Part shown: positions 24,725 through 36,015 of the stretch, piece after piece
How the letters are laid out: every line of letters starts with the position of its first letter
Numbering within the stretch: position 1 is the stretch's first letter
Assembly (NCBI GenBank): GCA_039654915.1
Contig: CM077598.1
Coordinates: 69,344,041 to 69,408,040 of the forward strand
Length of the DNA: 64,000 bases
Direction: 5' to 3'
DNA from: Aquilaria yunnanensis
Taxonomy: Eukaryota; Streptophyta; Magnoliopsida; Malvales; Thymelaeaceae
Made by a program: the position numbers and the translations under genes
Notes under the pieces: model-generated
What the model was told of the DNA's origin: nothing
Seen by the model: only the letters and a program-made list of their open reading frames with translations
The model's database searches: none

Positions 24725-27125
24725 TTTGGCGCCGTCTGTGGGAAACTACTCCCAGGTAGCTGTTGTCGAAACTCGGCGTTCGAAGGACAAAGGACTCCCG
24801 AAGTCCCCGTCCGCGCCAGAGACCCAACCAGCTACCGAACAAGGTCCGCCAGAGACTTCCTTGCCTGAAGAGGAACGCCCTCTTGTCATCACCATGGGTT
24901 TTTTACGAGACTTTCAGAGGTCTGTTGTGGCTGAAATGACACAACAGATAGACCGAAGGTGGCCGCCACCGGCCCAGGCGCAAAAACCCACTTCGCCAGC
25001 ACGAGCTCGGGAGAAAATCCCAAGGGCAACCCATCATAGCTCGGGAAGTGGGGAGCCATGGGAAGAGTCCTCGACAGATAACTTGCCCCTCGGAGCACGG
25101 CTGGCGGAAAGAGCGAGGTCTGAATGACCCGAAGTCCCGTCCAGAAGAAGTTTGTCGCCAGAGGCAAGGTCCCCCTCACCTCGGCACCGAAGTCGCTCCC
25201 CGAAGAGACGGCAACAGTCCTTTTACCGAAGAACCTCCAAGCACCAGGAAGAGGAGCCCAGTGCTACGCTCCTCCTGGAGAAAGTCTTGGCAAGACTGGA
25301 CAGAGTGGAACAGCAGGTGGCACACAAGACTGTTTGGGCCAGGCTAACTGAAACCGTCCCTGGAGATGAAACTCCTTTCGCCCGAACAGTGGTCGAGGCG
25401 GCCATGCCAAGTGACTTCAGGCTACCTCGGCTAGAGACCTATGAGGGTCGGACTGATCCCCAGGCCCACCTAACAAAGTACAAACGCAGCATGGTGCTAC
25501 ACGGGGCTGATGATGCTACACTTTGCAAGTGCTTTGAAGTCACCATCACAGGACCAGCAACTGCCTGGTACAATTCCCTGCCTCCCGGAAACATCAAGGG
25601 GTTCTAGGAGCAGGCCACAACGTTTACCCAACAGTTCATTGGGAGCAAGCCGACGGCGAAGATGCCCGTCCAGATGTTTGACATAGCACAAAGAAACGGG
25701 GAGACCATCCGTGACTATGTCGAGAGGTTCAATAGAGAGGCCCTCAGTGTTCCGGACTTTCGTCCTCAAATCCGCATCCTCGCCATGACGAGGGGCCTCC
25801 GGAGGGATTCGCACTTGTTTTATGAATTCTCCAAAGATCCCCCGGACACGCTGGGAGAATTCTACCGAAGGGCTGAACAACATATGACAGCCGAAGAGCT
25901 GAGAATGACCGGACCGAAGGCTGACCATATTCACGCTCGTGGCGAAGGGTCCAGCCAGCAAGCCCGGTGTCCAACGGAACAGTTAGGCCGACCTCGGAGA
26001 ACGTGAATAGGAGGAAGGAAGCCCCAAAACTTTACACCTCTGAGCACCACGAGGGCTAACATCCTCATGGCGTTGGAAAAACAGGGGGCTCAAATCAAAC
26101 GACCGAGGGGCATGACTGCTGACAACAGAAGGAACTTGAAGAAGTTCTGTCAGTTCCACCGTGATCACGGTCATGACACCGAAGACTGCTTTCAGTTGAA
26201 AAAGTACATTGAATCACTGATAAAGCAGGGCCAGCTTCGGCGTTATTTGAGAATGCCTTCCTCGAAGGGGAAAAAAGAGGAAGAAGGAAAGCCCGATGAC
26301 GAGGATTACGATTCAGACAGGCGAAGGAACCGAAGTCCGAGAAGGCGTCCTCCACCTTCGGCAGGAGTAATACAGACGATCACAACCGGACTTCCATCCT
26401 CGGAAAGAAAAAGAAGGGCCAGAGAGATAGCGGTGATGGAATATCAAAGCCCAACAAAAAAATTGGCCCGCGAGGATGGCTCCACCATCGTATTTCCCCA
26501 TGACGATCCATTGCTGATAATGGCGAGGATAGGAAATTGGGACGTCAAGAGGGTACTGCTGGACGATGGGTCAAACGCAGACGTCTTGTTCTCACACTTG
26601 CTGCCAAGCTTGGGCGTATCCAGAAGCGACCTCAAAGCTGTTACTTCACCCACATTCGGCGTAGGACCATCTGAGCTACCTGTCCTCGGGTGGATCGACC
26701 TCCCCTTGATGATGAAAGGAGCTTCGGAGAAAGGAACTGCTGAGTTGTTCGCATCTACCATGGCAAGATTCATAGTCATGGACGTTCCTTCGTCATACAA
26801 CGCCATCCTCGGCAGACAGACACAGGGAAATTTGCACATTCGCCCAGATGTAAAGTACTTGACCGTCACCTTCGCCACCAAAGAAGGAGACGCAAAGATC
26901 TTCATTGATCAAAGCGAGGTGAGAAAGGTGTTCGTCAGAGCACGAAAGGCTCCAGCAAGCAACTTAGCACATGCTGTAGAAGCAAAAGAGCTGGAAAGGG
27001 GCGAGGCAGAAGATCCCACAAAAGCAGAAACAGAAGAAGTAGAGCTTGTCCCAGGCCATGGTACCCGAATAGGGAAAAGCATGGCCGAAGGAGACAAGGA
27101 AAAACTTGTATCTTTTCTGCTTTAA
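24693..27125 (+). pseudogene. T4 gag-protease
   Basis: It starts at the ATG at 24693, inside the 5' LTR, with the frame open across the PBS (GHHLAPSVG). Order: basic Ser/Pro-rich N-terminus, Gag domain (FRLPRLETYEGRTDP, FDIAQRNGETIRDY, about 25400-25880), CX2HX4HX4C knuckle (about 26142-26190), and protease-like VLLDDGSNADVLF (about 26550). No frameshift was found. The frame is broken only by in-frame stops at 25125, 25605, 26004 and 27123. The first and third read TGA where relatives have CGA and the second reads TAG for CAG, consistent with cytosine deamination. Roughly 810 codons to the first stop after protease. Confidence 0.87.
24725..24742 (+). promoter_or_regulatory. T4 primer-binding site
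   Basis: TTTGGCGCCGTCTGTGGG immediately after the LTR end, identical to that of T1 and T5. Confidence 0.75.
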
Positions 27126-30100
27126 AACAAAGATCTGTTCGCCTACTCGCCGAAGGACATGCCAGGGGTAAACCCTCGCGTAATCCAGCATAGCCTCAAA
27201 GCGAGTCTGGAAGTAAAACCTGTCCAGCAAAAGAAACGGAGCATCTCAGCTCACAAAAGTGACTTCGTCAAGACCGAAGTCCAGCGTCTGATAGACGCTA
27301 GCGTTATCCGGGAGGTAAACTACCCCTAATGGCTAAGCAACGTGGTAATTGCCACAAAAGAAGGAAGTAGTAAGCTCCGGATGTGCATCGACTTCAGAAA
27401 TTTGAACGATGCTTGCCCGAAAGATTCATATCCTCTTCTGCCAATAGACCAATTGGTAGACTCAACTACCGAGTACGGGCTCCTAAGTTTCCTGGACGCT
27501 TTCAGTGGCTACCATCAGATAAGGATGGACCATGAAGATGAAGAGAAAACTGCCTTCATCACCGAGGGAGGAACATATTGCTATATTAGGATGCCCTTCG
27601 GGCTCAAGAATGCAGGAGCCACCTACCAGAGGCTGATGAACAAAGTCTTCAAAGACCAAATGGGGAGGAACATGGAGGTGTATGTTGATGATATGATAGT
27701 CAAAAGCAAAATGCCTGGTTACCACGTTGCAGATTTAGAGGAAACCTTCCAAAAACTCAGAGCCTTCGGGATCCGCCTTAATCCTGAGAAATGCATCTTC
27801 GGGGTGACCTCGGGAAAGTTCCTTGGGTACATGGTATCCGAAAGAGGCATCGATGCTAACCCCGAGAAGATTAAGGCTCTGCTTGAATTCTGAACTCCTG
27901 CCACAGTCAAAGACGTGCAAAGACTCACCGAAAGAATAACCTCTCTGAGCAGGTTTATTTCCAGGTACGGAGATAGGTGTCGACCCTTCTTCAAAGTGCT
28001 CACAAAGGCAGCAAAGATGGAAGGTGACCTCGGAAGGAATGGTCATCCTTGGGATGAAGATTGCCAAAAAGCCTGGGAAGAACTCAAAGTCTAGTTGGCC
28101 AGCCTGCTGACTCTGCGGCAACCTCGGGAGGGAGAGCCCCTCGTATTATACCTCGCCATCACAAAAAAAGCTGTGAGCTCGGTCCTCGTGAAAGAAGAAG
28201 GGCCAAAGCAATGGCCGGTCTACTATGTCAGCAAGTCCCTTCATGGCACCGAAGTCAGGTACCCTTTGCTTCAAAAAGCTATATATGCCTTAGTGCTTGC
28301 AGGGAGAAGGCTGCGGCCATACTTTCAGGCTCATCCCATTATCGTCCGAATTACCTTGCCTCTACGGGATGTTATGAGGAAAGTTGATCACTCGGGAAGG
28401 CTTTCCAAATGGTGTATAGAGCTTGGCGAACATGACATCACGTATGAACCCCGGAAAGCTATAAAAGCTCAAGCTTTGGCAGACTTCATCGCCGAAGTAC
28501 CAAACACCGAGGAGGGACATTCATTTTCGGGCGAAGACGAGCCAGAATGGACGTTATATGTTGACGGGGCCTCAGGATCCGAACACCAGGCAGCTGGAGT
28601 GATTATCAGAGGCCCCGAAGGCCTAGAAGTAATGAAGGCCATCAAGTTCAGTTTCAACGCCACCAACAATATGGCCGAGTATGAGGCCCTCATAGCAGGA
28701 TTACGCCTGGCCAGAAAGATTGCCGTGAGAAACTTGAAAGCCCATAGTGATTCCCAGCTGGTGGTCCGGCAAATGGCAGGGGACTATGGCGCGAAAGACC
28801 CGACCTTGACGAAATACCATGAGTTGGTAACAAAGCTTATTCGGGAGTTCGACGTCGTGAAAATCGAGAACGTACCCCGAAGAGAAAATGCTGAGGCAGA
28901 CTGTTTGCCGAAGTCCAAAACTTGCACCGAAGTGCTGAGCCACCCTAGCATCGCGGTGCTAAGCATAGAGACCTCGGGGAAAGGATGGAAAGAACCAATC
29001 AAAATGTATCTCGCAACCAACACACCCCCCGAAGACCCCAGCGAAGCCGCAAAAGTGCGAAGGCGCTCCGGACGTTTCTTCTTAATTGGAGAAGAACTAT
29101 ATCGGCAAGGATATGCAAATCCACTACAGAGGTGTGTTAGTGAAGAGGATACTGAAATGATCCTCGAAGAAGTTCACGAAGGTGCCTGTGGTTCGCACAT
29201 CGGAACCGACGCCCTGGCAGCAGTGATACTTCGCCAAGGATACTTCTGGCCTACCCTGAGAAAGGACGCCAAGCAGTTCGTCCGGAAATGTGGTAGTTGC
29301 CAGAGACATGCGAACATCCAAAGAACACCCTCGGAGTTCGTGACTTCGGCAGACTATCCTTGGCCCTTCGCAGTTTGGGGCATAGATCTCATTGGGCCAC
29401 TCCCAACGGCGCCTGGAGGCGTAAAGTTCTGCGTAGTAGCAGTAGACTATTTCTCTAAGTGGGTCGAGGCAGAACCTCTGACAACTATCTCGGCAAAAGA
29501 AGTGCAGAAGTTCGTATGGAAAAACATCGTACGCAGATTTGGCATACCGAGGGTACTCGTAGCGGACAATGGATCCCAGTTCATAGACAAAGGATTCCAA
29601 GAGTTCATTAGCAACCTCGGGACAAAAAAGCACTTCGCCCTAGTAGCTCACCCCCAAAGTAATGGGCAGGTGGAAGTATCTAACAGGACCATAAAAGATG
29701 GTCTGAAAAAGAGATTGGGGGAAGCAAAAGGGAAATGGCCAGGAGAACTCCAAAGCGTGTTATGGAGCTACCGAACAACACCCCGAAGAGCCACAGGGGA
29801 AACGCCTTTTTCAATCGTCTTCGGTACAGAGGCCATCATCCCTGTCAAAGTAGTACAACCGTCAATACGAGTCCAAGTGTTCGATGAAAAAGGAAATGAC
29901 CTCGGCCTGAGAACCAAGCTCGACCTCGTCAGCGAACACAGAGAAGCAGCCGAGCTGAGAAGAAAAGCTTTCCAGCAAAGAATGGCAGCAACCATAAACC
30001 TACGCGCCATGCCAAAAGGAATAAAGAAGGGAGATCTCGTTCTCCGAAAGGCTGAATTTGCACCCCGAAAGCCGTCCCACGGTGTACTTCGCGCAAATTG

Positions 30101-30221
30101 GGAAGGACCCTACCTGGTACTTGCCGAAGTACGAAAAGGAGTTTATAAGCTCGGTGATGCCGAAGGCATAGAATTAAAAAATACTTGGCACTCAGAGGCC
30201 TTGAAAAAATTCTATGCCTAA
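27126..30221 (+). pseudogene. T4 pol: RT - RNase H - archaeal RNase H - integrase
   Basis: It continues in the same frame as gag-pro. RT (NDACPKDSYPLL, AFSGYHQI, MPFGLKNAGATYQR, YVDD near 27680) has stops at 27328 and 27891; a further stop at 28092 opens the last long frame of 708 codons. That frame has a first RNase H lacking the catalytic acids (LVLYLAITKKAV in place of a Tyr-Thr-Asp motif), a second RNase H (LYVDGASG, AEYEALIAGL, AHSDSQLVVRQ, near 28560-28910), and integrase (HIGTDALA, CGSC, WGIDLIGP, VADNGSQF, NGQVEVSNRT, near 29190-29700). It ends at 30221. T4 is the best-preserved Tat polyprotein here, but stops disable it. Confidence 0.88.
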
Positions 30222-30779
30222 AAAGTTTGGTCGGAAAGTTGTATTGCACAAGTTGGACAAATTTGTCTAAGTAAAAAGTTATGAACAAGAGTCTCCCGAA
30301 AGCAATCGCCGAGGAAAGCAAAAGTAAGGTTTTCCGAAGTCTCTTGAGTGAATATGTTCGGGACAAAGGAAAGCAAAAGTAAGTTTTTCCGAAGTCTCTT
30401 GAGCGAATATGTTCGGGACAAAGGAAAGCAAAAGTAAGTTTTTCCGAAGTCTCTTGTGCGAATATGTTCGGGACAAAGGAAAGCAAGGGTATGGTTTTCC
30501 GAAGTCTCTTGAGCGAATATGTTCAGGACAAAGGAAAGCAAGGGTATGGTTTTCCGAAGTCTCTTGAGCGAATATGTTCGGGACAAAGGAAAGCAAAAGT
30601 ATGGTTTTCCGAAGTCTCTCGAGCGAATTATGTTCGGGACAGTAGGAAACAAAGGAATCTGACAAATATACTTAGCCAAATTTTTATCTATTGAGCCAAA
30701 GAAGTGCTTACAGAGAAGAAAGTTGCTGAAAGACTACAAAAAAGAAGAAGAAAATGAGGACAAAAGGCCCTAGTACAAA
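30222..30779 (+). repeat. T4 55-bp tandem repeats between pol and antisense gene
   Basis: Six units at an exact 55-bp spacing (GAAGTCTCT at 30336, 30391, 30446, 30501, 30556, 30611). Each contains TTTCCGAAGTCTCTTGAGCG and ATGTTCGGGACA words. The array spans about 30310-30655 and lies between the convergent 3' ends of pol and the antisense gene. Minus-strand open frames across it are a by-product of the period plus a lack of stops. The remainder is unremarkable spacer. Confidence 0.85.
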
Positions 30780-33223
30780 CTAAGGAACCTCGGCGTCTTG
30801 AGAACTGCCAGCCTCTGTGCTTTTGTCGGTAGCCTTAGGCGCCGAGAGAGAAGGAGGCAGTTTCAAGTGCTCGATCTTGGACCAAGTCCACCGAGGCTCC
30901 TTGGGGATGTTCATGACTTCCAGGAAGGAGAGGTCAAAGTCTGGGAACTTCTGCAGAATTTGGTGTCGAACAAGACAGAAGCCGTCTTGAAAGCCCAACT
31001 TTGTCATATCATCGGACTCCTGCTTTTTGACCGCCAAATCTGCATAGTCCTTCTCCAGATCCACGTAATCCTTCTCCAGATCCTTGAGCTTTTTCTTCAA
31101 TGACTTCATCTTCTTCTTCTCTTCTGAACGCTTCTTCAAAGATGCGACCTCGGCTTCGAGCTGGGCCTTTTCCCCGAGCGTCTTCACAAGGATTGCATCA
31201 CTTTCTGACTTATCCTTTTGAATCGCTTCTACGATCGAAGTCAGCTCCGCCATCCGAGAGCCGATATCAGAAAGTTTCTGGGAGGTGCCTTTCTCAAGTT
31301 AATTTTTCTCTTTTATGAACCCCTCCCGAAGTTCAGCAATTTCCTTCTCTGAAGACTGCTTCAGCTGAGCATTGTCGGCAGCCATCGCCGAACACTGGGC
31401 CTTCGTCTTGGTGTAAAGGTCCCAGAGTGACGCCCTCCTTTCTGACTCTCGCGCCACCCGAACACGGAGCAACCCGGCATACCCCATCAGCTGCAAAAAA
31501 AGCAAACAAAGGGAAAATGATGCTAAGTAAAAAGCAAAGGCGAAATTGGCACTAAGGAAACAATGAAGCGTACCTGGGCGGCATGTTCAGTGAGTTTGGC
31601 GGCCAAAGAGATGTCGCTTGGGTAAGCCTCCGTAAGGGCCTTGTAAGAGGCCTCAGTGAACACCCCTTTGCACATCTGCTTGGCCATGTCGGGACAGTCC
31701 TCGGAGTACATATTCATGTCCTCCGTGAACGTCCAGAAGGGCTCCTTTAGAACTTTCCCTGCTGGGACTTTGGCATCCCGAAGGGCCCTCTTGCGGGCGT
31801 GTTCGGCAACCCAGTCAGGAGCGGCCACTTCCGCTGCACAACAAAGCAGAAAAATTGGTTAAGGCCAGAAAACTGTTAAGGATTTACAAGAGAAAAAAGG
31901 TTCTTCGACAAAATACAAACCTGCTGGCACCTCGGTAACGTCGTCGTCAAGAATCGACGTCGCCTCAGTAGAGATCCCCTAGCCTCTTATTTGGCACCGT
32001 TCCTCGGCAAAAGGGGTCTCCTCCCCATCGCCCTCCAGAAGAGCATGCGAAGGCGTGGGGCTTTGAGGAAGGACGTCGAAAGAAGGGACGTCGATAGAAG
32101 GAACCTCGGGCAAAGGGGCAGCAGGGTCTTCGGGCTCCTCGCCTACCTCCTCCGGAATTTGTGGAAGAGAGGAAGGAGCAGATTTCTTTGCCCGTTTGGA
32201 AGAAGGGCCGCCCAAAGTCTGCTTCTGCCTCCAAGAGGCGGCCTTCTTTGTCTGTTCGCCCCTCTCGGCCTGCCCGGTAAAAAGAGCCTTGTAGATGGTA
32301 GCCGCGTCGTCGCCCATCTCTGAAAAAAGAAAAAGAAGATCAGTGTAAGTCCAAGATGAAGTTATGAAGGAAAAAATGAGAAAGTACCTTACTCTCGAAA
32401 AAAGACTCATAAGTCTCTTTCCCCCGAAGGAGTTTCACGAGCCAGGAGTCCTTCCCCGAAGAAGCCAGTTTTGGCATGTTGAGGTCTGTCACATGCTCTT
32501 TTACCACCTTGAGTTCCCGAAGGACCTCTTCGGTCATGAGCCTCCAGTTGATCGGAAAGGGGTAAAGGGCACGAGGAGAGACCTCGGCAGCCCAATCAGA
32601 GACGGCCCGGATGCGCCTGTCGAAGTCCTCAAAGATAGGTGCTACGTCGGCGTCTAGCAGTATCTTCGGGTCAACAACATCCATCTTGAGCCTCCCCTGA
32701 GCCCACTTGGTCAGGACGTGCGACCAAGCCTCCGACTTCTTCAGGAAAAAGAATTTTTGTTGCCACCCTCGCCAGCTGTCTTTGGTGGCGAAGGTGAACG
32801 TATACTTTTTGCTCCCGGATCCCCGAGGTAGCATAAAGTAGAACCCACCCTTTGGGACCACGAAGAGCTTGTAGTACTGAAGAAAAACTACAAAGTGAGG
32901 TTTTATTTTGAAAACGCCGCACATACAGAGGAAGGCGTTGAAATAGCAACACGAGTTCGGTGGGAGTTGGTTAACGGCAATGCCATGGAAGTTGCAGAAC
33001 GCACTAACCATCTCCGGGGGGGATACCAAAGTCCGGCCTTCAGTTGGGCTCGGAAAACGGTGATTTCATCACCTCGGTTGGAAAAAGGAAATTGGTCAGG
33101 ATGGGGCAACCTCGTCACAGAGTAAGAGGGTAAGAAAAACTTTTTCTTCCACTTCGCTAGTTTTGCCGGAGTAGTGCAGCAAGGGTGAGAAAGAAGAGGT
33201 TGCCAACTCTCGGGAACAAGCAT
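30780..33223 (-). pseudogene. T4 antisense gene, four exons
   Basis: The likely start is the ATG at 33223 (minus), reading MLVPESWQPLLSHPCC. Inferred exons: 33223-32393, 32319-31921, 31833-31574, 31490-30780; introns of 73, 87 and 83 bp with GT-AG ends, each at the same position as in T3 and T5. Exon 1: KKKFFLPSYSVTRLP, FRAQLKAGL, FHGIAVNQLPPN, CMCGVFKI, LPRGSGSK, DSWRGWQQKFFF, LMTEEVLRELKVVKEH. Exon 2 starts MGDDAATIYKALF and is acidic and Pro-rich. Exon 3: AEHARKRALRDAK, EDCPDMAKQMCKG. Exon 4 is a Lys/Glu/Leu coiled coil. Defects: a base change in a G run near 33015 shifts exon 1, and exon 4 has a TAA near 31300. Resembles Transposase_28-type proteins; role unknown. It converges with pol. 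Confidence 0.75.
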
Positions 33224-34053
33224 GTTGAAAATGAGTTCGGGAAAAACAACGAAAACGAGTTCAGGAAAAACAAAGAAAAAGCTTTGAAAAAAAGCAAAAG
33301 GACTAAAACCCACCAAAGGTCTTGCCGGAATCTGGATTTCTGGAAGCCGTCGTGAAAAGTGGTCAGAAAAATGCCTGAAAAAGGAGAACCACCGCGGAAA
33401 ATCGGGAGAGAATTAGAAGGCAAAAGAAAGCAAAAACAGAAGCAGAAAGAGGGATATGATAGGACTGATATATATAAGCCGAGAAGGCCAGGAAAACCGT
33501 CGTCATTAGTACCCATCGGAAGGCGAAGCGTCGCCATAACTGCTAAGAGCGCCTGAAAAGTTGCGCCTGCCGTACTCAGCGCATTCCCACCCAATAATAG
33601 TGTGCCATGTGTCGGTCATCCCGTAGCAAACGTGCCACGTGTCATCCATCACGTCGAGCACGCCCTCTGACACCATTTGGTCTAGAGGCGCCGCCCTAGA
33701 CTGACTCTGCTGGACACAGGACGCGACGCATGAGCAGACCTATAAAGGCAAAAAAGTAGGTTACCTCGAAGACACCAAAAGACAGCCTGTGACTTCGGGC
33801 AAAAGGTCTATCTTCGGTACAAGGTTATCCCATTTTCCTCGCCACGAGGACACCAAGAGACAGCCTGTGACTTCGGGCGGAAGGTGTATCTTCGGCACAG
33901 GGACAGCCTATCTTCTCGCGCCTCGAGGACGCAAAAAAGGGCTGCCCATCGCTTCAGGCAGAAGAAGGCGTCTTCGGAGCAGATATCACAACCACAGGAC
34001 CTGAAAACCGATGAACCGAAGTTTCTCACTTCGGCTTTTCGGAGGGGGGCCTG
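33224..34053. other. T4 spacer between antisense gene and 3' LTR
   Basis: It holds the antisense gene's 5' leader and upstream region. On the minus strand a TATATATA box lies at 33476-33469, about 246 bp before the ATG. Near 33771-33970 is a short tandem array with a 78-bp period (GACACCAA(A/G)AGACAGCCTG at 33771 and 33849). A polypurine tract (GGAGGGGGGCC) ends just before the LTR at 34054. Confidence 0.65.
33469..33476 (-). promoter_or_regulatory. TATA-like box of the T4 antisense gene
   Basis: TATATATA on the minus strand, about 246 bp upstream of the ATG at 33223. T5 (52549-52542), T3 (35585-35578) and T2 (41202-41195) have TATA-like words at the equivalent place, each followed by GGC(C/T)-type sequence. 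Confidence 0.5.
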
Positions 34054-35027
34054 TGATAGCCAAAGGCTATTGCCTCCTCGGTAGTAACTCCCTGCCAGAA
34101 TATTGGCCGAGGAGTCTGACGTCACCCAAGAGAGGATCTTTTTACTGACCTCGGAAGGTGCAAAGTCAAACACTATGAGCTCGAGACTTCGGTTAGCTCG
34201 TCAGGAATTCCGAGGACAACACCGTCTCCATCGAGGGGCCAGACTGATCGTCTTCGGGTAAGAGAGCCATCTCTCTGAAGCAAGGAAGAATCTCCCCGAA
34301 GGCAGAGGCCCCGAAGAGGATCTTCCCCGAACAAGAAACACCAGAACAAGGGAATCCCCTAACTATGGGTGTGAGTCCCGAAGAAGGTTTTCATCAAGGG
34401 AGCTCCCAGAACTATGGGATAGATCCCGAAGGAGGTGCTCACACCGAAGGACAGATAGAATCCGAAGAGGGTGCACGCACCGAAGGGCGACCTCGCCCAG
34501 GGGACCTCGGGAGTACGGTATGAGCATTTAAGGATCCTCTAACATGTCGCCCACTAGCCCTACACGTAACATCTGAACGGCGAACTGACACACTGCAACC
34601 CCCCCAGTCCTGACACAACTTGTCCAGGTCCAGGGCTAAAGGAGGCTGCAAACGGCTGCCTGTCCCCTAGGTCCAAAAGTACAGATCAAATCCGACCGAA
34701 CACGTGTCATGATCTGGACGGACCAACTACTCCTATAAGTACTAGGAAATGGGACTGGGCAAAGGATGGGGCATTTTCCTCCCTCTGAGAAAACACAAAA
34801 CAGGCAAGACACTTGATCCCTTAGTGTTCTTCCTCCACTTTCGCTCAGAAAACTGACTTGGGCGTCGGAGGGTCCTCCCCGGAAAAGCAAAACCGGGGAC
34901 CTCCTAACCTCTTCTTTGAGCTTTCCAGGCACACTCAGCTGCGAAACCAAAGCTCCAGGCGCTCGCCTCCTCAAGAAGTCTCTCCACCTGTCAACATGAC
35001 AGCAAACGAAGATGCTTTGGGGCATCA
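34054..35027 (+). repeat. T4 3' LTR
   Basis: 974 bp, TGATAGCCAAAGGCTATTGCC...GGGGCATCA, preceded by a polypurine tract and homologous over its whole length to 23752-24724. G-box at 34701-34706. Confidence 0.88.
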
Positions 35028-35160
35028 TTTGGCGCCGTCTGTGGGAAACTACTCCCAGGTAGCTGTTGTCGAAACTCGGCGTTCGAAGGACAAAGGACTC
35101 CCGAAGTCCCCGTCCGCGCCTGAGACCCAACCAGCTACCGAACAAGGTCCCCCAGAGACT
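35028..35160 (+). pseudogene. extra PBS and gag start after the T4 3' LTR
   Basis: It repeats the T4 PBS and the first ~115 bp of T4 gag almost exactly (24725-24857), then breaks at CAGAGACT into the T3 antisense gene. A 3' LTR should be followed by host target DNA, so this marks a tandem second unit that was later deleted. The frame is open from an ATG at 34996 inside the LTR but has only about 55 codons of element sequence. Confidence 0.85.
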
Positions 35161-35318
35161 ATGGTACTATGGTTTGAAAAAGCATAGTGGTCAGGTCGTG
35201 GCAGCCGGGTAATGGCGTAAGAAGGGAGAAAGAACTTCTTCTTCCACCTCTCTAATTTTTTAGGGGTAGTGCAACAAGGATGGGATAAAAGAGGCTGCCA
35301 GCTCTCAAGGATAGGCAT
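35161..35318 (-). pseudogene. T3 antisense gene, first part of exon 1
   Basis: Reads MPILESWQPLLSHPCC from the ATG at 35318 (minus), then KKKFFLPSYAITRLP. It matches the N-terminal end of exon 1 in T4 and T5 and continues, after removal of T4, into 23751-23079. Only a few target bases appear to be lost at the T4 junction. Confidence 0.75.
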
Positions 35319-36015
35319 TTTGGACAGAAAAACGAGTTCGGGAAAGGCAAGAAAATAGTTTCCGGAAAAAAGTCGAAAGAACAGAGGGATCAAAACACCC
35401 TGGAAAACAAAAACCCACCAAAAGATTTGCCAAGATCTAAGGACGCCGTCGTGAAAGGTTGCCGGAAAAAAGCTCTGTTAAGACAGCTCCGCCGCGGAAA
35501 ACAAGAGAAAGCGCAGAGAAAAGGACAAGCAGGGAAAAAGCAGAAGCAAAAGCAAAAGGGCCTATGATGGAATGGGTTATTTATAGGCCAAGGGTGGGTA
35601 ACTGAAACAACGTCATAAGTGCCCTTTGAAGGTGAACCGTCGCCGTAACTGCACTCTGTGCCTGAAAAGACGCGCTCTCTGTAAACGACGTGACTCTCCT
35701 CCAATGACGGTGTGCCACGTGTCAACCATCGCGCCAAAATAGGAGACACGTCTCCTGACATCCCTAAAAAAACTGGGACGCATCGCTCAGACTGACGCGA
35801 TTGGCCATTAGACGCGACGCTGCACAGACCTGCAAAAGTAAAGAAGCAGGTTGCCTCAAAGACACCAAAAGACGGGCTATGGCCGAACAGCCCGTACCTT
35901 CGGGCAAGAGGTGCACCTTTGACACAGGTGTTACTCTCTATAGACTCCCACAGAACAACCTTGTAAAGAGATGCAAAACTGAAGTCTTCACTTCGGCTTT
36001 CCAAACAGGGGAATG
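35319..36015. other. T3 spacer between antisense gene and 3' LTR
   Basis: Antisense leader and upstream region. A TATAAATA box is on the minus strand at 35585-35578, about 260 bp before the ATG. The plus-strand end carries AAACAGGGGAATG, a polypurine-tract-like run, directly before the LTR at 36016. No plus-strand gene is seen. Confidence 0.6.

Larger units (their letters stand above)
23752..35160 (+). mobile_element. T4: Tat element with truncated extra unit, inserted in T3
   Basis: Its 5' LTR starts at 23752 within exon 1 of the T3 antisense gene. It has a complete gag-pol in one continuous frame, a tandem repeat block, a complete antisense gene and a 3' LTR ending at 35027. The 3' LTR is followed by another PBS and the first ~115 bp of gag (35028-35160) before T3 resumes, so this is the remnant of a tandem LTR-internal-LTR-internal array. 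Left flank GTAAC; the matching right target copy is lost. By eye the two LTRs differ by roughly 2-3%. Confidence 0.82.

Noticed and set aside
30310..30655. Possible CRISPR-like array
   Set aside because: The units are contiguous and nearly identical, without unique spacers, and lie in a eukaryotic retrotransposon.
30218..30679. Minus-strand frames with a repeated HIRSRDFGK-like peptide
   Set aside because: They arise from the 55-bp DNA repeat, whose period is not a multiple of three, so several frames are open at once. No start context or homology.
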